Shown here piece by piece: positions 47,969 to 56,981 of a DNA stretch of 64,000 bases (the stretch's first letter is position 1; every line of letters begins with the position of its first letter). Made by a program: the position numbers and the translations under genes. Source of the DNA: Raineyella sp. LH-20 (lineage in GTDB: Bacteria; Actinomycetota; Actinomycetes; Propionibacteriales; Propionibacteriaceae); contig NZ_CP137003.1 of assembly GCF_033110965.1 (NCBI RefSeq), positions 1,116,001-1,180,000 of the forward strand, written 5' to 3'. The notes beneath the pieces were generated by a model. That model searched no databases. It was not told where the DNA came from and saw only the letters and a program-made list of their open reading frames with translations.

Positions 47969-50900
47969 ATGCAGCTGCACCGGCTGGCCCTGCGGGGCAT
48001 CGGGCCGTTCCCCGACGAGTGTGTGATCGACCTCGACGCGCTCGGGGCGGGTGGTCTGTTCCTGATCGAGGGGCCCACCGGCTCGGGCAAGTCGACCCTG
48101 CTCGACGCGGTCACGTTCGCCCTCTACGGCGGTCTGGCCGACTCCGCCGCCAGCGACGAGCGGCTGCACTCCGCGCATGCCGGCCCGGAGGTGGAGCCGT
48201 ACGTCGAGCTGGTGTTCTCCACCGGGGCGGGTGACTTCCGGATCTGGCGCCAGCCGAAGTACGAGCGTCCCAAGCAGCGGGGCACCGGCACCACCACGCA
48301 GAACCAGCAGGTGAAGCTGTGGCGGCTCAGCCCCGGCGAGCTGGAGGAGGTGCTCGGCGGCGGTGAGGCGGGACGCCTGATCTCCAACCGTGCCCAGGAG
48401 GTCGGCGCCGAGATCCCGGCGCTGACCGGGCTGACCAAGGACCAGTTCACCCAGACCGTGCTGCTGCCGCAGGGGAAGTTCGCCACGTTCCTGCGCTCGA
48501 AGCCCGATGACCGACGGACCGTGCTGCAGCAGGTGTTCGGCACCGAGGTGTACGACCGGGTGCAGAAGCGGCTGATCGACGGGGCCAATGCCCTGCGGAA
48601 GACCTTGGAGGGCCACCGGGGGGCGATCGGGAAGGCTGTCGCCGTCTACGGGAGCCGGCTCGGGGCCGAGACCGCGGACACGGCCACGTTGGAGACCACG
48701 GCGATCGAAGGCCGCGAGGCCGTCGCCCCGCGTCTGGAAGCCGATGCGGCCCGGCTGGCCGCCGAGGTGGCCCGGACCGCGGCCGTCGCCGAGGGTGCGG
48801 AGGTCGTCGAGGCCGCGGCGCGCGGCGCGCTGGACGGCGCCGAGAAGCTGGCGGAGGCGCTCCGGCGGCGGGCGGACCTGCTGGCTCGCGATCGCGCACT
48901 GACTGCCGGGGCCGCAGAGATCGCCGCGCTGCGAGAACGGCTCGACCGACATGCCGGCGCCGCCTCGGTGGTGCCGCTGGTGCCGCCCGCGGAGCAGGCG
49001 GCCGCCGTCCTGGCCGCAGCGTTGGCCGATGGCGAGGCAGCAGGTCTGCCGCTGACCCAGGGGAGTGGCGCCGCCGACGAGCTCCTCGCGCTGGCCGATT
49101 GCGAGGACGATCGGCATGCCGTCTGCACCAGGGCTGTCGGGGAGCTGGAGCCGTGGGCCGGCACTGAGGCCGGCCTGCCGTCCCGCCGGCAGGGCCTGGC
49201 CACTCGGCGCGACCGGCTGCTCGCCCAGCGGGAGACCCTCACCCGGCGCCGCGCCGAGCTGGACGCCCGCCCCGACGCGGACGCCACGCTGGACGCGCGA
49301 CTGTCCGCGCTGCGGCAGGACGCCGGGGACCTCGCCGCGGCTGAGCGGGACACCGCTCGCGCTCGCAGCGCCGTGGCCGCGGCGACCGATGCGGAGACGC
49401 TCGACCGGCAGGTCGCTGAGTCGGCGACCATGTTCGCCCGCCTGCTGGCGGCCCAGGAGCGGGCTGACGAGACGGCGCGACAGCGCCGGCTCGCCCGGTT
49501 CGCCGGGATGGCCGGAGAGATGGCCGCCGCTCTGCGCGACGGCGAGGCGTGCCCGGTCTGCGGTGCGATCGAGCACCCGGCCCCCGCCCAGCAGGATGCC
49601 GCGCACGTCTCGGCCGAGGCCGTCGAAGCAGCCGAAGAGGAGCGGACCCGGGCCGTGGCCGCGGTCACCGCCCACCAGAAGGCCCTCAGCGCGTTGGAGG
49701 CCCGGCTCGCCGCCCGGCGTGCCGAGGCCGGTGGACTCGACGTCGTCACGGCCACCACGGCGCTGGGCGAGGCCGAGGAACGGCAACGGCAGATCGTCCT
49801 CCGGCATGACGAGATCGCCGCCGGGGAACAGGCGCTGCGCGCTTTCCGGGCCGACACCCAACGGCTGGAGGCGGCGTGGACCCGGGACCAACAGAGCTGG
49901 GACCATGCCGACCAGGACCTCGCCCACGATGCCGCCCGGCTCGAACAGGACACTGCTCGGTGCGCCGAGGTGCGCGGTGCGGAGGAGTCGGTCGCCGACC
50001 GTGTCGCCGCGCTACGCCAGCAGGCCACGGCCGCCCGTCACCGGGCCGACACGGCGCGGGCCGTGGTCCGCGCCCGCGCCGAAGAGCACACCGCCCGCCT
50101 CGCCCTCGACGCCGCCCTGGCCGATTCCCCCTTCGCCGATCCCGCCGACGCCCTGGCCGCTCGGCTGGAGCGGACCGCCGAGGCCCAGGCCCAGCGCCGG
50201 GTGCGGGCGTACGACAAGGAACGCGACGCGGTCGACAGCGGACTCGCCGACCTGTCCGGGCTCACCGGCGACGAGGATCCCCGGCTGGACGAGTGCAAGC
50301 TGGCAGCTGACGAGGCCCACGCCGCGGCCCGGAGCGCCACCTCGGCCGCTGACGCTGCCGCGACACTGGCCGCCGACGTGGCCGAGGCCCGCACCGCCCT
50401 GGAGGACGCGATGGCGGCGTACGCCCGGGCTGCCGACAGCGGCCGGGCGCTGCTGCGGGTGTCCGACCTGGCCAAGGCGGGATCCCAGTCACTGATCCGG
50501 ACCGAACTGGTGACCTGGGTGCTGGTGCGCCGCTTCGAGGAGGTCGTCGCCGCGGCCAACGACCGATTGCAGGTGATGTCCGACGGCCGCTACCTGCTGG
50601 AACGGGTCGACGACGAGGCCGGACAGCGCTCCCACAAGCTCGGACTGGGCCTGCAGGTGCTCGACCAGCTCACCGACCGGCCGCGGTCGCCCGGCACCCT
50701 GTCCGGCGGCGAGACGTTCTACGTGTCGCTGGCGCTCGCCCTCGGCCTGGCCGACATCGTCCGTGCGGAGGCCGGCGGAGTGGATCTCGACACGCTGTTC
50801 ATCGACGAGGGCTTCGGGTCACTCGACCCGTCCGCCCTGGAGAACGTGATGGCGGTCCTCGACGGTCTGCGGGCAGGGGGCCGTACGGTCGGCGTGATCA

Positions 50901-50992
50901 GCCATGTCGCCGACATGAAGGACCGCATCCCGGAGCGGATCAGTGTGCGACGGCGTGCCGACGGCGCGTCGACCCTGACCGTCACCGCCTGA
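47969..50992 (+). CDS. sbcC: Exonuclease subunit SbcC (SMC-like ATPase)
   Basis: Rad50-type ATPase, 1007 aa, partner of SbcD. Walker A GPTGSGKSTLLDAV is near the N-terminus. Long Ala/Arg/Glu-rich coiled coils flank a zinc hook (ACPVCGAIEHP, Cys528 and Cys531). The C-terminal half has signature LSGGETFYVSLALALG and Walker B LDTLFIDEGFGSLD. ATG 47969 follows the sbcD stop directly; the extra upstream frame overlaps sbcD. The coiled coil is extremely Ala-rich, as expected for this base composition. Confidence 0.95.
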   Translation: MQLHRLALRGIGPFPDECVIDLDALGAGGLFLIEGPTGSGKSTLLDAVTFALYGGLADSAASDERLHSAHAGPEVEPYVELVFSTGAGDFRIWRQPKYERPKQRGTGTTTQNQQVKLWRLSPGELEEVLGGGEAGRLISNRAQEVGAEIPALTGLTKDQFTQTVLLPQGKFATFLRSKPDDRRTVLQQVFGTEVYDRVQKRLIDGANALRKTLEGHRGAIGKAVAVYGSRLGAETADTATLETTAIEGREAVAPRLEADAARLAAEVARTAAVAEGAEVVEAAARGALDGAEKLAEALRRRADLLARDRALTAGAAEIAALRERLDRHAGAASVVPLVPPAEQAAAVLAAALADGEAAGLPLTQGSGAADELLALADCEDDRHAVCTRAVGELEPWAGTEAGLPSRRQGLATRRDRLLAQRETLTRRRAELDARPDADATLDARLSALRQDAGDLAAAERDTARARSAVAAATDAETLDRQVAESATMFARLLAAQERADETARQRRLARFAGMAGEMAAALRDGEACPVCGAIEHPAPAQQDAAHVSAEAVEAAEEERTRAVAAVTAHQKALSALEARLAARRAEAGGLDVVTATTALGEAEERQRQIVLRHDEIAAGEQALRAFRADTQRLEAAWTRDQQSWDHADQDLAHDAARLEQDTARCAEVRGAEESVADRVAALRQQATAARHRADTARAVVRARAEEHTARLALDAALADSPFADPADALAARLERTAEAQAQRRVRAYDKERDAVDSGLADLSGLTGDEDPRLDECKLAADEAHAAARSATSAADAAATLAADVAEARTALEDAMAAYARAADSGRALLRVSDLAKAGSQSLIRTELVTWVLVRRFEEVVAAANDRLQVMSDGRYLLERVDDEAGQRSHKLGLGLQVLDQLTDRPRSPGTLSGGETFYVSLALALGLADIVRAEAGGVDLDTLFIDEGFGSLDPSALENVMAVLDGLRAGGRTVGVISHVADMKDRIPERISVRRRADGASTLTVTA

Positions 50993-51073
50993 CCGTCTCC
51001 GCTGACCGTCAGCCCTGAGCCCGTGCGTCAGTCCCTGAGCGTGGGTGCCTGGGACCGGTCGACGGCGAATCCT

Positions 51074-51079
51074 TAGGAT
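51074..51079 (+). promoter_or_regulatory. -10 box of leaderless permease promoter
   Basis: TAGGAT, six bases before GTG 51086. Confidence 0.5.
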
Positions 51080-51085
51080 CGGTCC

Positions 51086-53014
51086 GTGACATCCACGACA
51101 GCCCCCGCACGTCCGGTCGACCCGGTCGATGCCGTCCCGCCGATCCCGAAGCTGACGGTCCTCGGCGTCCAGCACGTCCTGGCGTTCTACGCCGGGGCCG
51201 TCATCGTGCCGCTGGTCATCTCCCAGGGCCTCGGCCTCTCCCAGCAGGACACCATCCACCTGATCAACGCCGACCTGTTCACCTGCGGCATCGCGTCGAT
51301 CATCCAATCCGCCGGACTGGGCCGGCGGATCGGCGTACGACTCCCGCTGCTGCAGGGCGTGACCTTCACTGCCGTGTCGCCGATCATCGCCATCGGGCTG
51401 GCCTCCGGCGGTGGCACCCACGGCCTGGCCGCGGTCTACGGGTCGATCATCATCGCCGGCCTGGCGACCTTCTTCGGCGCGCCGTACTTCGCGCGGCTGC
51501 TGAAGTACTTCCCGCCGGTCGTCACCGGCACGCTGCTCACGGTGATGGGCACGACGCTGATCGGCGTCGCCGCGGGCGACGTGGTCCGCTGGGGGCAGGC
51601 CGATCCGGCGACGATGGTGCCCGGGCTGCTCTATGCGCTCGGCACGCTGGCCGTGATCGTCCTCGTCCAGCGCATCTTCAAGGGTTTCCTGGCGACCATC
51701 TCGGTGCTCATCGGCCTGGTGCTCGGCACCGCGGTGGCGGCCGTGCTGGGCCACGCCGACTTCTCCGGGGTGGCGAGCGCCGCTCCGCTCGGCGTCACCT
51801 CGCCGTTCTTCTTCGGCTGGCCGGCGTTCTCCCTCACCGGCGCCATCTCGATGATCATCGTGATGGCGATCACCGCGGTGGAGACCACCGGTGACGTGTT
51901 CGCCACCGGCGAGGTCGTCGGCCGGCGGATCACCCCGCGGCACATCGCCGCCGCACTGCGTGCCGACGGCCTGTCCACCACCCTCGGCGGTGTCCTCAAC
52001 TCGTTCCCCTACACCTGTTTCGCCCAGAACGTCGGGCTGGTCCGGCTCACCCGGGTGAAGTCGCGCTGGGTGGTCACCGCGGCCGGTGTGCTCATGATCA
52101 TCCTCGGCGTGCTGCCGAAGGCCGGCGCGCTCGTTGCGGCCATCCCGGCGCCGGTGCTGGGCGGGGCCTCGCTGGCGATGTTCGCCAACGTCGCCGTCGT
52201 CGGCATCCAGACCCTCGGCAAGGTCGACATGCACGACAACCGCAACGCGGTGATCGTGTCCACCTCCATCGGGCTGGCGATGCTGGTCACCCTGCAGCCG
52301 ACGATCGCGCAGTCCGTGCCGGCGTGGCTGCAGATCCTCTTCGGCTCCGGTGTCACCCTCGGCTCGATCGTCGCGATCGTCCTCAATCTGCTGTTCTTCC
52401 ACGTCGGCCGGCGGCGCGGCCCCGATGTCGCGGTGGCACACGGCAAACCGGTCCGCCTGGACGAGGTGAACGCGATGACCAAGAAGGAATTCGTCGCCGC
52501 CTTCGGTGGCCTGTTCCCGGTCAGCTGGCCGGTCGCCCGGGCTTGGGAGGACCGACCGTTCGAGAGCACCGAGGAGTTGCGGGAGGCCTTCCAGCAGGTC
52601 GTCCTGTCGGCGGAGCCGGACGAGCAGCGCGCGCTGATCGACAGCTACCACGACATCTCCGAGCTCGTCCTCACCGACCCCGAGGAGGCCACCGAAGACG
52701 TCCGGGCCCTCCAGGAGACCGGATCGCTCGCCGTCGACCGCCTCGACGACCGGGATCGTACGGAGATCGCGGCCCTCAGCGAGGCCTACCGGGAGAAGCA
52801 CGGCATGCCTTGGGTGGTCTGTCTGGCCAATCTGGCCAGCCGTGACCAACTCGTCGGCGACGGCTGGCATCGCGTGGCCAGCTCCCCGGTGCGCGAACTG
52901 GCCACCGCCATCGCCGAGGTCGGCCATATCGCCGACGCCCGGTTCGATGCGCTGGTCGCCGACGCCAACCCGATCCGGTCGGCCTGGGCCCGGAAGTTCG
53001 AACAGCTCAGCTGA
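51086..53014 (+). CDS. Nucleobase (purine/uracil) permease fused to an OHCU decarboxylase-like domain
   Basis: Fusion of 642 aa. Residues about 20-440 are an NCS2-family permease: VLGVQHVLAFYAGAVIVPLV, GLGLSQQDTIHLINADL, ITAVETTGDVFATGEVVG and TCFAQNVGLVRLTRV. The last ~190 residues (from about 455) resemble 2-oxo-4-hydroxy-4-carboxy-5-ureidoimidazoline decarboxylase, the last enzyme of uricase-type urate breakdown: EVNAMTKKEFVAAFGGLF, EDRPFESTEELREAF, EAYREKHGMPWVVCLAN and ATAIAEVGHIADARFDAL. The catalytic HPD segment is replaced by YHD (Tyr521-His522), so activity is uncertain. Urate or xanthine import coupled to its catabolism is the natural guess. Confidence 0.85.
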   Translation: MTSTTAPARPVDPVDAVPPIPKLTVLGVQHVLAFYAGAVIVPLVISQGLGLSQQDTIHLINADLFTCGIASIIQSAGLGRRIGVRLPLLQGVTFTAVSPIIAIGLASGGGTHGLAAVYGSIIIAGLATFFGAPYFARLLKYFPPVVTGTLLTVMGTTLIGVAAGDVVRWGQADPATMVPGLLYALGTLAVIVLVQRIFKGFLATISVLIGLVLGTAVAAVLGHADFSGVASAAPLGVTSPFFFGWPAFSLTGAISMIIVMAITAVETTGDVFATGEVVGRRITPRHIAAALRADGLSTTLGGVLNSFPYTCFAQNVGLVRLTRVKSRWVVTAAGVLMIILGVLPKAGALVAAIPAPVLGGASLAMFANVAVVGIQTLGKVDMHDNRNAVIVSTSIGLAMLVTLQPTIAQSVPAWLQILFGSGVTLGSIVAIVLNLLFFHVGRRRGPDVAVAHGKPVRLDEVNAMTKKEFVAAFGGLFPVSWPVARAWEDRPFESTEELREAFQQVVLSAEPDEQRALIDSYHDISELVLTDPEEATEDVRALQETGSLAVDRLDDRDRTEIAALSEAYREKHGMPWVVCLANLASRDQLVGDGWHRVASSPVRELATAIAEVGHIADARFDALVADANPIRSAWARKFEQLS

Positions 53015-53084
53015 GCCGGCATCCCCGGGCGGTGCTCCTCGCGGTCGATCCGGCTGATCGGCCCCGGGGATCGCCGATCGGGGC

Positions 53085-53125
53085 AAGGATGTCGACGGGG
53101 GACACAAGGATGTCGAGGGGGACAC
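53085..53125. repeat. 21/20-bp tandem duplication
   Basis: AAGGATGTCGACGGGGGACAC (53085-53105, shown here in full as 21 bases by position only) and a 20-base copy lacking one base (53106-53125), 30 bp before the ketopantoate reductase start. A 9-bp inverted repeat ATCCCCGGG/CCCGGGGAT (53023-53071, long loop) lies before it. Confidence 0.8.
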
Positions 53126-53154
53126 GTGATCGACCCTGACGATGAGGAGGAACA

Positions 53155-54069
53155 GTGCGGTACGCGGTGATCGGGGCGGGGGGCCTCGGCGGGTTCTTCG
53201 GTGGGTTGCTCGCGGCCGGCGGCCACGAGGTCCACTTCGTCGTCCGGGGACGTACGTTGCACACCCTGCACACCTCCGGACTGAGCGTCAGCGGCGGGTT
53301 CCTGGCCCGGCTCGACCGGGTCGAGGCCACCGACGACGCGCGGACCATCGGGCACGTCGATGTCGTGCTGGTCGCCGTCAAGGCCGGCCAGCTGCCCGAC
53401 ATCGCCCACCAGCTGCCGCCGCTGGTCGGGCCGGACACCCTGGTGATCACCATGCAGAACGGTGTCGACGCCCCCGATGTCGTCGCCGCGACGGTCGGCC
53501 GCGACCACGTGGCCCCCGGGGTCGTACGCGTCTTCACCCAACTCGACGAGCCCGGACGGATCAGCCATCACGGCGGGCCGGACAGCATCACCTTCGCCGG
53601 CTGGGACAACGTGGAGACGCCCCTGGTCGAGGCCGCTCGGGCCGCCTTCGAGGGCGTCGGAATCCACGCTCCCGAGCCCGCCGACATCTGGGTGGACCTG
53701 TGGAACAAGGCGATGTTCATCATCCCGACCGGTGCCCTCGGCGCGCTCAGCGGGGAGCCGCTCGGGGAGTTGCGCACCGCACTGCGGGACGAACTGACCG
53801 CCTGCATCACCGAGATCGACGCGATCGGCCGGGCCCGTGGCGTGGCGCTGCCGCCCGATGCGGTGGCCCGTACGCTCGCCTTCATCGACCAGCAGCCGGC
53901 CGAGGCCACCGCCTCGCTGCAGCGCGACCTGCTGGCCGGCCGGCCCTCCGAACTGGACGGCCAGGTCGGCGCCGTGGTGCGGATCGGGCGCCAGCTGGAC
54001 GTGCCGACGCCGCGCCACGCCTTGATGTACGCCGTGCTGTCGCTGCGGGAGAGGGCCGCTCGGGGCTGA
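53155..54069 (+). CDS. panE: 2-dehydropantoate 2-reductase family protein
   Basis: NADPH-dependent ketopantoate reductase fold, 304 aa. YAVIGAGGLGGFFGGLLA is the cofactor site; VVLVAVKAGQLPDI, TMQNGVDAPD and the catalytic Lys in VDLWNKAMFIIPTGALG follow, and PAEATASLQRDLLAGRPSEL is the conserved C-terminal block. GTG 53155 follows GAGGAGGAAC. It may make pantoate for coenzyme A, but the family also holds other 2-oxoacid reductases, and no pan genes are next to it. Confidence 0.82.
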   Translation: MRYAVIGAGGLGGFFGGLLAAGGHEVHFVVRGRTLHTLHTSGLSVSGGFLARLDRVEATDDARTIGHVDVVLVAVKAGQLPDIAHQLPPLVGPDTLVITMQNGVDAPDVVAATVGRDHVAPGVVRVFTQLDEPGRISHHGGPDSITFAGWDNVETPLVEAARAAFEGVGIHAPEPADIWVDLWNKAMFIIPTGALGALSGEPLGELRTALRDELTACITEIDAIGRARGVALPPDAVARTLAFIDQQPAEATASLQRDLLAGRPSELDGQVGAVVRIGRQLDVPTPRHALMYAVLSLRERAARG

Positions 54070-54227
54070 GGCCGCGTACGGGACGGGACCCTGGGGCTGA
54101 GCCACACCTGCGGAGTTCACGGCACCCCCCGCGGTTCCTCAATCCGAGTTGAGCGCCGTCGCGCGAGGATTCGTGGTGGTGGTCGTCGTGGTCGTGCGGC
54201 TGACCGCCGTCGTGAGGGGCCGCCGCC

Positions 54228-54339
54228 CCGCAGACGCGCGGGTGTCTGCCAGCCGCCGCGTCTTCAGTCAGCTGCGGCCTACCCGCGGGCCGCGGATCGC
54301 TGAAACAGCCGCGGCTGGCAGAAGGGGCCGCATCTGCGG
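54228..54339. repeat. Nested inverted repeats (possible structured RNA or cruciform)
   Basis: Outer arms CCGCAGA (54228-54234) / TCTGCGG (54333-54339), middle arms TCTGCCAGCCGC (54245-54256) / GCGGCTGGCAGA (54311-54322), and inner GCGGCC / GGCCGC. All are perfect and correctly nested over about 110 bases, 160 bp after the ketopantoate reductase gene. Confidence 0.6.
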
Positions 54340-54936
54340 CGGCATGACGATCACGTCCCACGTCCTGGCCTGCCGGCCTAGCGCCCCGCGCCGAGTAGGC
54401 GGCAGCCGAAAACCTGGTCGTGGGACAGGCCGGGATCGGCGAGCAGTCCTGTGACCGGGGTCGACAGGCAGACCGGGGCTGATGGATCATCGTGGGCATC
54501 CTTCAAGGTGTCACGGTCGTCACTCCGAATCCACGGTGACCCATCCCCGCACCCGACACTCAAGGACGCCCTCCGGGCCACAGGATTCCCTCCAGCGAAA
54601 CGACTCACCCCGCCGAGGGACTCACCCCACCCCACACGACTCACCCCGCCAAGGGACTTGACTCGTACAAACGCTCGGCTCTTCACCTCACCCACGCGTT
54701 CGTGCTGAATGACAGACACCTCTGCACGGGCGAAGTGCAGAGGTCGTCGAATGTGTCTGAGCCGGTGCAGCGGCAGCTGCTGTTCCGAGCCAGACCAGCC
54801 TCTCTTGTCCCCGTCGGGTCCCGGTCGCGACGTCGGTCGCGGTTCCTCACGTGTTCCCGTCGCTCGACGGGTCATGCCGAGTGGATGATTGATCGTCGCA
54901 CCCTCGCCCCTGTACCTCCGCCTCCCCCCTCGCCTC

Positions 54937-54958
54937 TGTACCTAGAGGTATGTACACT
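54937..54958 (+). promoter_or_regulatory. tetR promoter with overlapping inverted repeats
   Basis: TACACT (54953-54958) lies six bases before ATG 54965. Immediately upstream are TACCT-AG-AGGTA (54939-54950) and TGTAC...GTACA (54937-54956), a plausible autoregulatory operator. A related CTGTACCT occurs at 54909. Confidence 0.55.
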
Positions 54959-54964
54959 CGAACC

Positions 54965-55765
54965 ATGGATACGCGGGAACGGGGCGACTCACGGGAACGG
55001 CTCATCGTGGCGATGAGCGAGCTGATGTGGGAACGCGGCTACGCCGCCACCAGTCCCCGTGAGGTCCGTGCCCGCTCCGGTGTCGGGCAGGGCAGCATGT
55101 ACCACCACTTCCCGAGCAAGCGAGACCTCGCCCTGGCCGCGCTGGAACGTAACTGCCAGGAGTTGCTGCCCGACACCGAGGACCCGCTCAGCGCCCCGGG
55201 CGACCCGCTGGAGAAGCTCGCGGTGCACATGACCAAGCCGCGCGAGGCCCTCAAGGGCTGCAAGGTCGGCCGGATGACCCAGGACCCGCTGGTCGCCGCC
55301 GATCCGGGCCTGCTCGCCCCGGTCGCCGACGCCTTCGAGCGGGTGCACGTCGTCCTGGTCGGCGTGATCCGTGAGGCGATCGACGCCGGGGAGCTGCGCG
55401 ACGACCTCGATCCCGACCGGATCGCCTCGCTCCTTCAGGCCACCATCCAGGGCGGCTACGTGCTCGCCATCGCCCAGCAGGACCGCGCCCCGTACGACGA
55501 GGCGATCGCCGGCGCGGTGGACCTGTTGCGGGCGGCGGCGCCCGTTTCCGTCGCGCCCGCCGACACTCCGACCGCCGACACTCCGACCGCCGACCCTCCG
55601 ACCGTCGGCACCCCGGTCCCCGTCGCGCCGGTGCCGGTCGCGCCTGCCACCACTCCGGCCGCCGGCGCTCCGGTCCCGGTCGCTCCGAGCCAGGACGCCC
55701 CGGACACCTCTGCCCCCAGCGCCCCTACTCCCACCACCCCTACCCACAGAAAGGTACGGCCATGA
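54965..55765 (+). CDS. TetR family regulator with long Pro/Thr/Ala-rich tail
   Basis: Transcription factor, 266 aa. The helix-turn-helix is complete (RLIVAMSELMWERGYAATS, REVRARSGVGQGSMYHHF, PSKRDLALAALE) and the ligand domain is of the LmrA/YxaF type (GCKVGRMTQDPLVAADP). The last ~75 residues are low complexity (ADTPTADTPTADPPT, VPVAPVPVAPATTP) and include a 15-bp DNA repeat in triplicate (55559-55603). The stop overlaps the GAPDH ATG (ATGA), so translation of GAPDH is tied to that of a regulator, which is unusual. ATG 54965 is chosen from the leaderless box; ATG 54950 is possible. Confidence 0.85.
   Translation: MDTRERGDSRERLIVAMSELMWERGYAATSPREVRARSGVGQGSMYHHFPSKRDLALAALERNCQELLPDTEDPLSAPGDPLEKLAVHMTKPREALKGCKVGRMTQDPLVAADPGLLAPVADAFERVHVVLVGVIREAIDAGELRDDLDPDRIASLLQATIQGGYVLAIAQQDRAPYDEAIAGAVDLLRAAAPVSVAPADTPTADTPTADPPTVGTPVPVAPVPVAPATTPAAGAPVPVAPSQDAPDTSAPSAPTPTTPTHRKVRP
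55559..55603 (+). repeat. 15-bp coding tandem repeat, three copies
   Basis: GCCGACACTCCGACC at 55559, 55574 and, with one change, 55589; encodes the ADTPT repeats of the TetR tail. Confidence 0.9.
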
Positions 55766-56766
55766 CCGTACGTATCGGTATCAACGGATTCGGCCGGATC
55801 GGCCGCACCTACCTGCGCGCCGCGCTCGCCAACAACGCCGACGTCGAGGTGGTCGCCGTCAACGACCTCACCGACGCCGACACGCTGGCCACCCTCCTCG
55901 AGTGGGACTCGGTCAGCGGTCATCTCGACGACGTCTCCGTCCACGGTGGCGACTTGCGGGTCGGTGACCACGTGGTGCGGGTGTTCTCCGAGGCGCACCC
56001 GGCCGGCATCCCCTGGGGCGACGTCGGCGCCGACGTGGTGATCGAGTCCACCGGGCACTTCACCGACGGCGGCAAGGCGCTGGCGCATCTGGAGGGTGGT
56101 GCCCGCAAGGTCATCATCTCCGCCCCGGCGAAGGGCGACGTGCCGACGTTCGTGCTCGGCGTGAACGACGACACCCTCGACCCGGCGGCCAGTGACGTCT
56201 TCTCCAACGGCTCCTGCACGACGAACTCCCTCGCCCCGCTCGCCAAGGTGCTCAACGACACCTTCGGCGTCGAGAGCGGCCTGATGACCACGGTGCACGC
56301 CTACACCGGCGACCAGCGCCTGCACGACGCCCCGCACAAGGATCTGCGTCGGGCGCGCGCCGCAGCCGTGTCGACCATCCCGACCTCCTCGGGCGCCGCG
56401 AAGGCGATCGGCAAGGTCATCCCCGAGCTCGACGGACGGCTGACCGGATTCGCACTGCGGGTGCCGGTGCCGGTGGGCTCGATCACCGACCTGACCGTCG
56501 TACTGAATCGGGAAGCGACCGTCGAGGAGGTCAACGCCGCGTTCCGGGAGGCCGCCGCGAACGGCCCGATGTCCCACGTGCTCCAGTACTCGGAGGCGCC
56601 GCTGGTGTCGCACGACATCGTCGGCAACCCGCACTCGTCGATCTACGACGCCCCGCTGACCCAGGCCGTCGGCCGCCAGGTCAAGGTGCTCGGTTGGTAC
56701 GACAACGAGTGGGGCTTCTCCAACCGGCTCGTGGAGTTCTCCGAGCGGATCGGCCAGGCGCTCTGA
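55762..56766 (+). CDS. gap: Glyceraldehyde-3-phosphate dehydrogenase (type I)
   Basis: Glycolytic enzyme, 334 aa, full length. GINGFGRIGRTYLRAAL binds NAD; the catalytic Cys152 is in SNGSCTTNSLAPLAKVL, with HAYTGDQRLHD and the ending WYDNEWGFSNRLVEFSERI. Family members normally follow their own promoter or precede pgk-tpi. Here the gene overlaps the tetR stop by four bases and no pgk follows, so it may be a second, specially regulated copy. AAAGGTACGG gives a weak ribosome-binding site within the tetR end. Confidence 0.95.
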   Translation: MTVRIGINGFGRIGRTYLRAALANNADVEVVAVNDLTDADTLATLLEWDSVSGHLDDVSVHGGDLRVGDHVVRVFSEAHPAGIPWGDVGADVVIESTGHFTDGGKALAHLEGGARKVIISAPAKGDVPTFVLGVNDDTLDPAASDVFSNGSCTTNSLAPLAKVLNDTFGVESGLMTTVHAYTGDQRLHDAPHKDLRRARAAAVSTIPTSSGAAKAIGKVIPELDGRLTGFALRVPVPVGSITDLTVVLNREATVEEVNAAFREAAANGPMSHVLQYSEAPLVSHDIVGNPHSSIYDAPLTQAVGRQVKVLGWYDNEWGFSNRLVEFSERIGQAL

Positions 56767-56840
56767 CCGTACGGCGTCCGTCGGCGTCGGCACCCGCCAG
56801 GTGACCGGTGCCCGTACGGTGAGCTGTCCTTGACAACAAC

Positions 56841-56886
56841 GATCCGGCGTCCCGTCGCGGTGACAACCGCGACGGGACGCCGGATC
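56841..56886. terminator. Bidirectional terminator, 20-bp perfect stem
   Basis: GATCCGGCGTCCCGTCGCGG (56841-56860) pairs without mismatch with 56867-56886 around the loop TGACAA. It lies between the convergent gap and DUF5134 genes. On the minus strand it is followed by GTTGTTGTC. Confidence 0.85.
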
Positions 56887-56946
56887 CTACGGGCCGGGCT
56901 CAGCAGGCCTGCGCCGTTGCAGGGCCACCCGGCAGCTCGGCTGTTG

Positions 56947-56979
56947 TCATCTGGACAGCTGTCTCATCTGGACAGCTGT
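56947..56979. repeat. 16-bp direct repeat at a 17-bp step
   Basis: TCATCTGGACAGCTGT at 56947-56962 and 56964-56979, each with the palindrome ACAGCTGT, immediately after the DUF5134 stop. Confidence 0.85.
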
Positions 56980-56981
56980 GC

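Larger units (their letters stand above)
54070..54964. other. 895-bp region without a recognisable gene
   Basis: It contains a GTGGTC-rich simple stretch (54172-54200), nested inverted repeats (54228-54339), a 22-bp direct repeat CGACTCACCCCGCCRAGGGACT at 54601 and 54637, and the tetR promoter. A minus-strand frame (54378-54875) is open but has no family resemblance. Confidence 0.6.

Noticed and set aside
54378-54875. Minus-strand 165-codon frame in the gap before tetR
   Set aside because: No recognisable domain, repeats within it arise from a DNA direct repeat, and no ribosome-binding site; left as unannotated.
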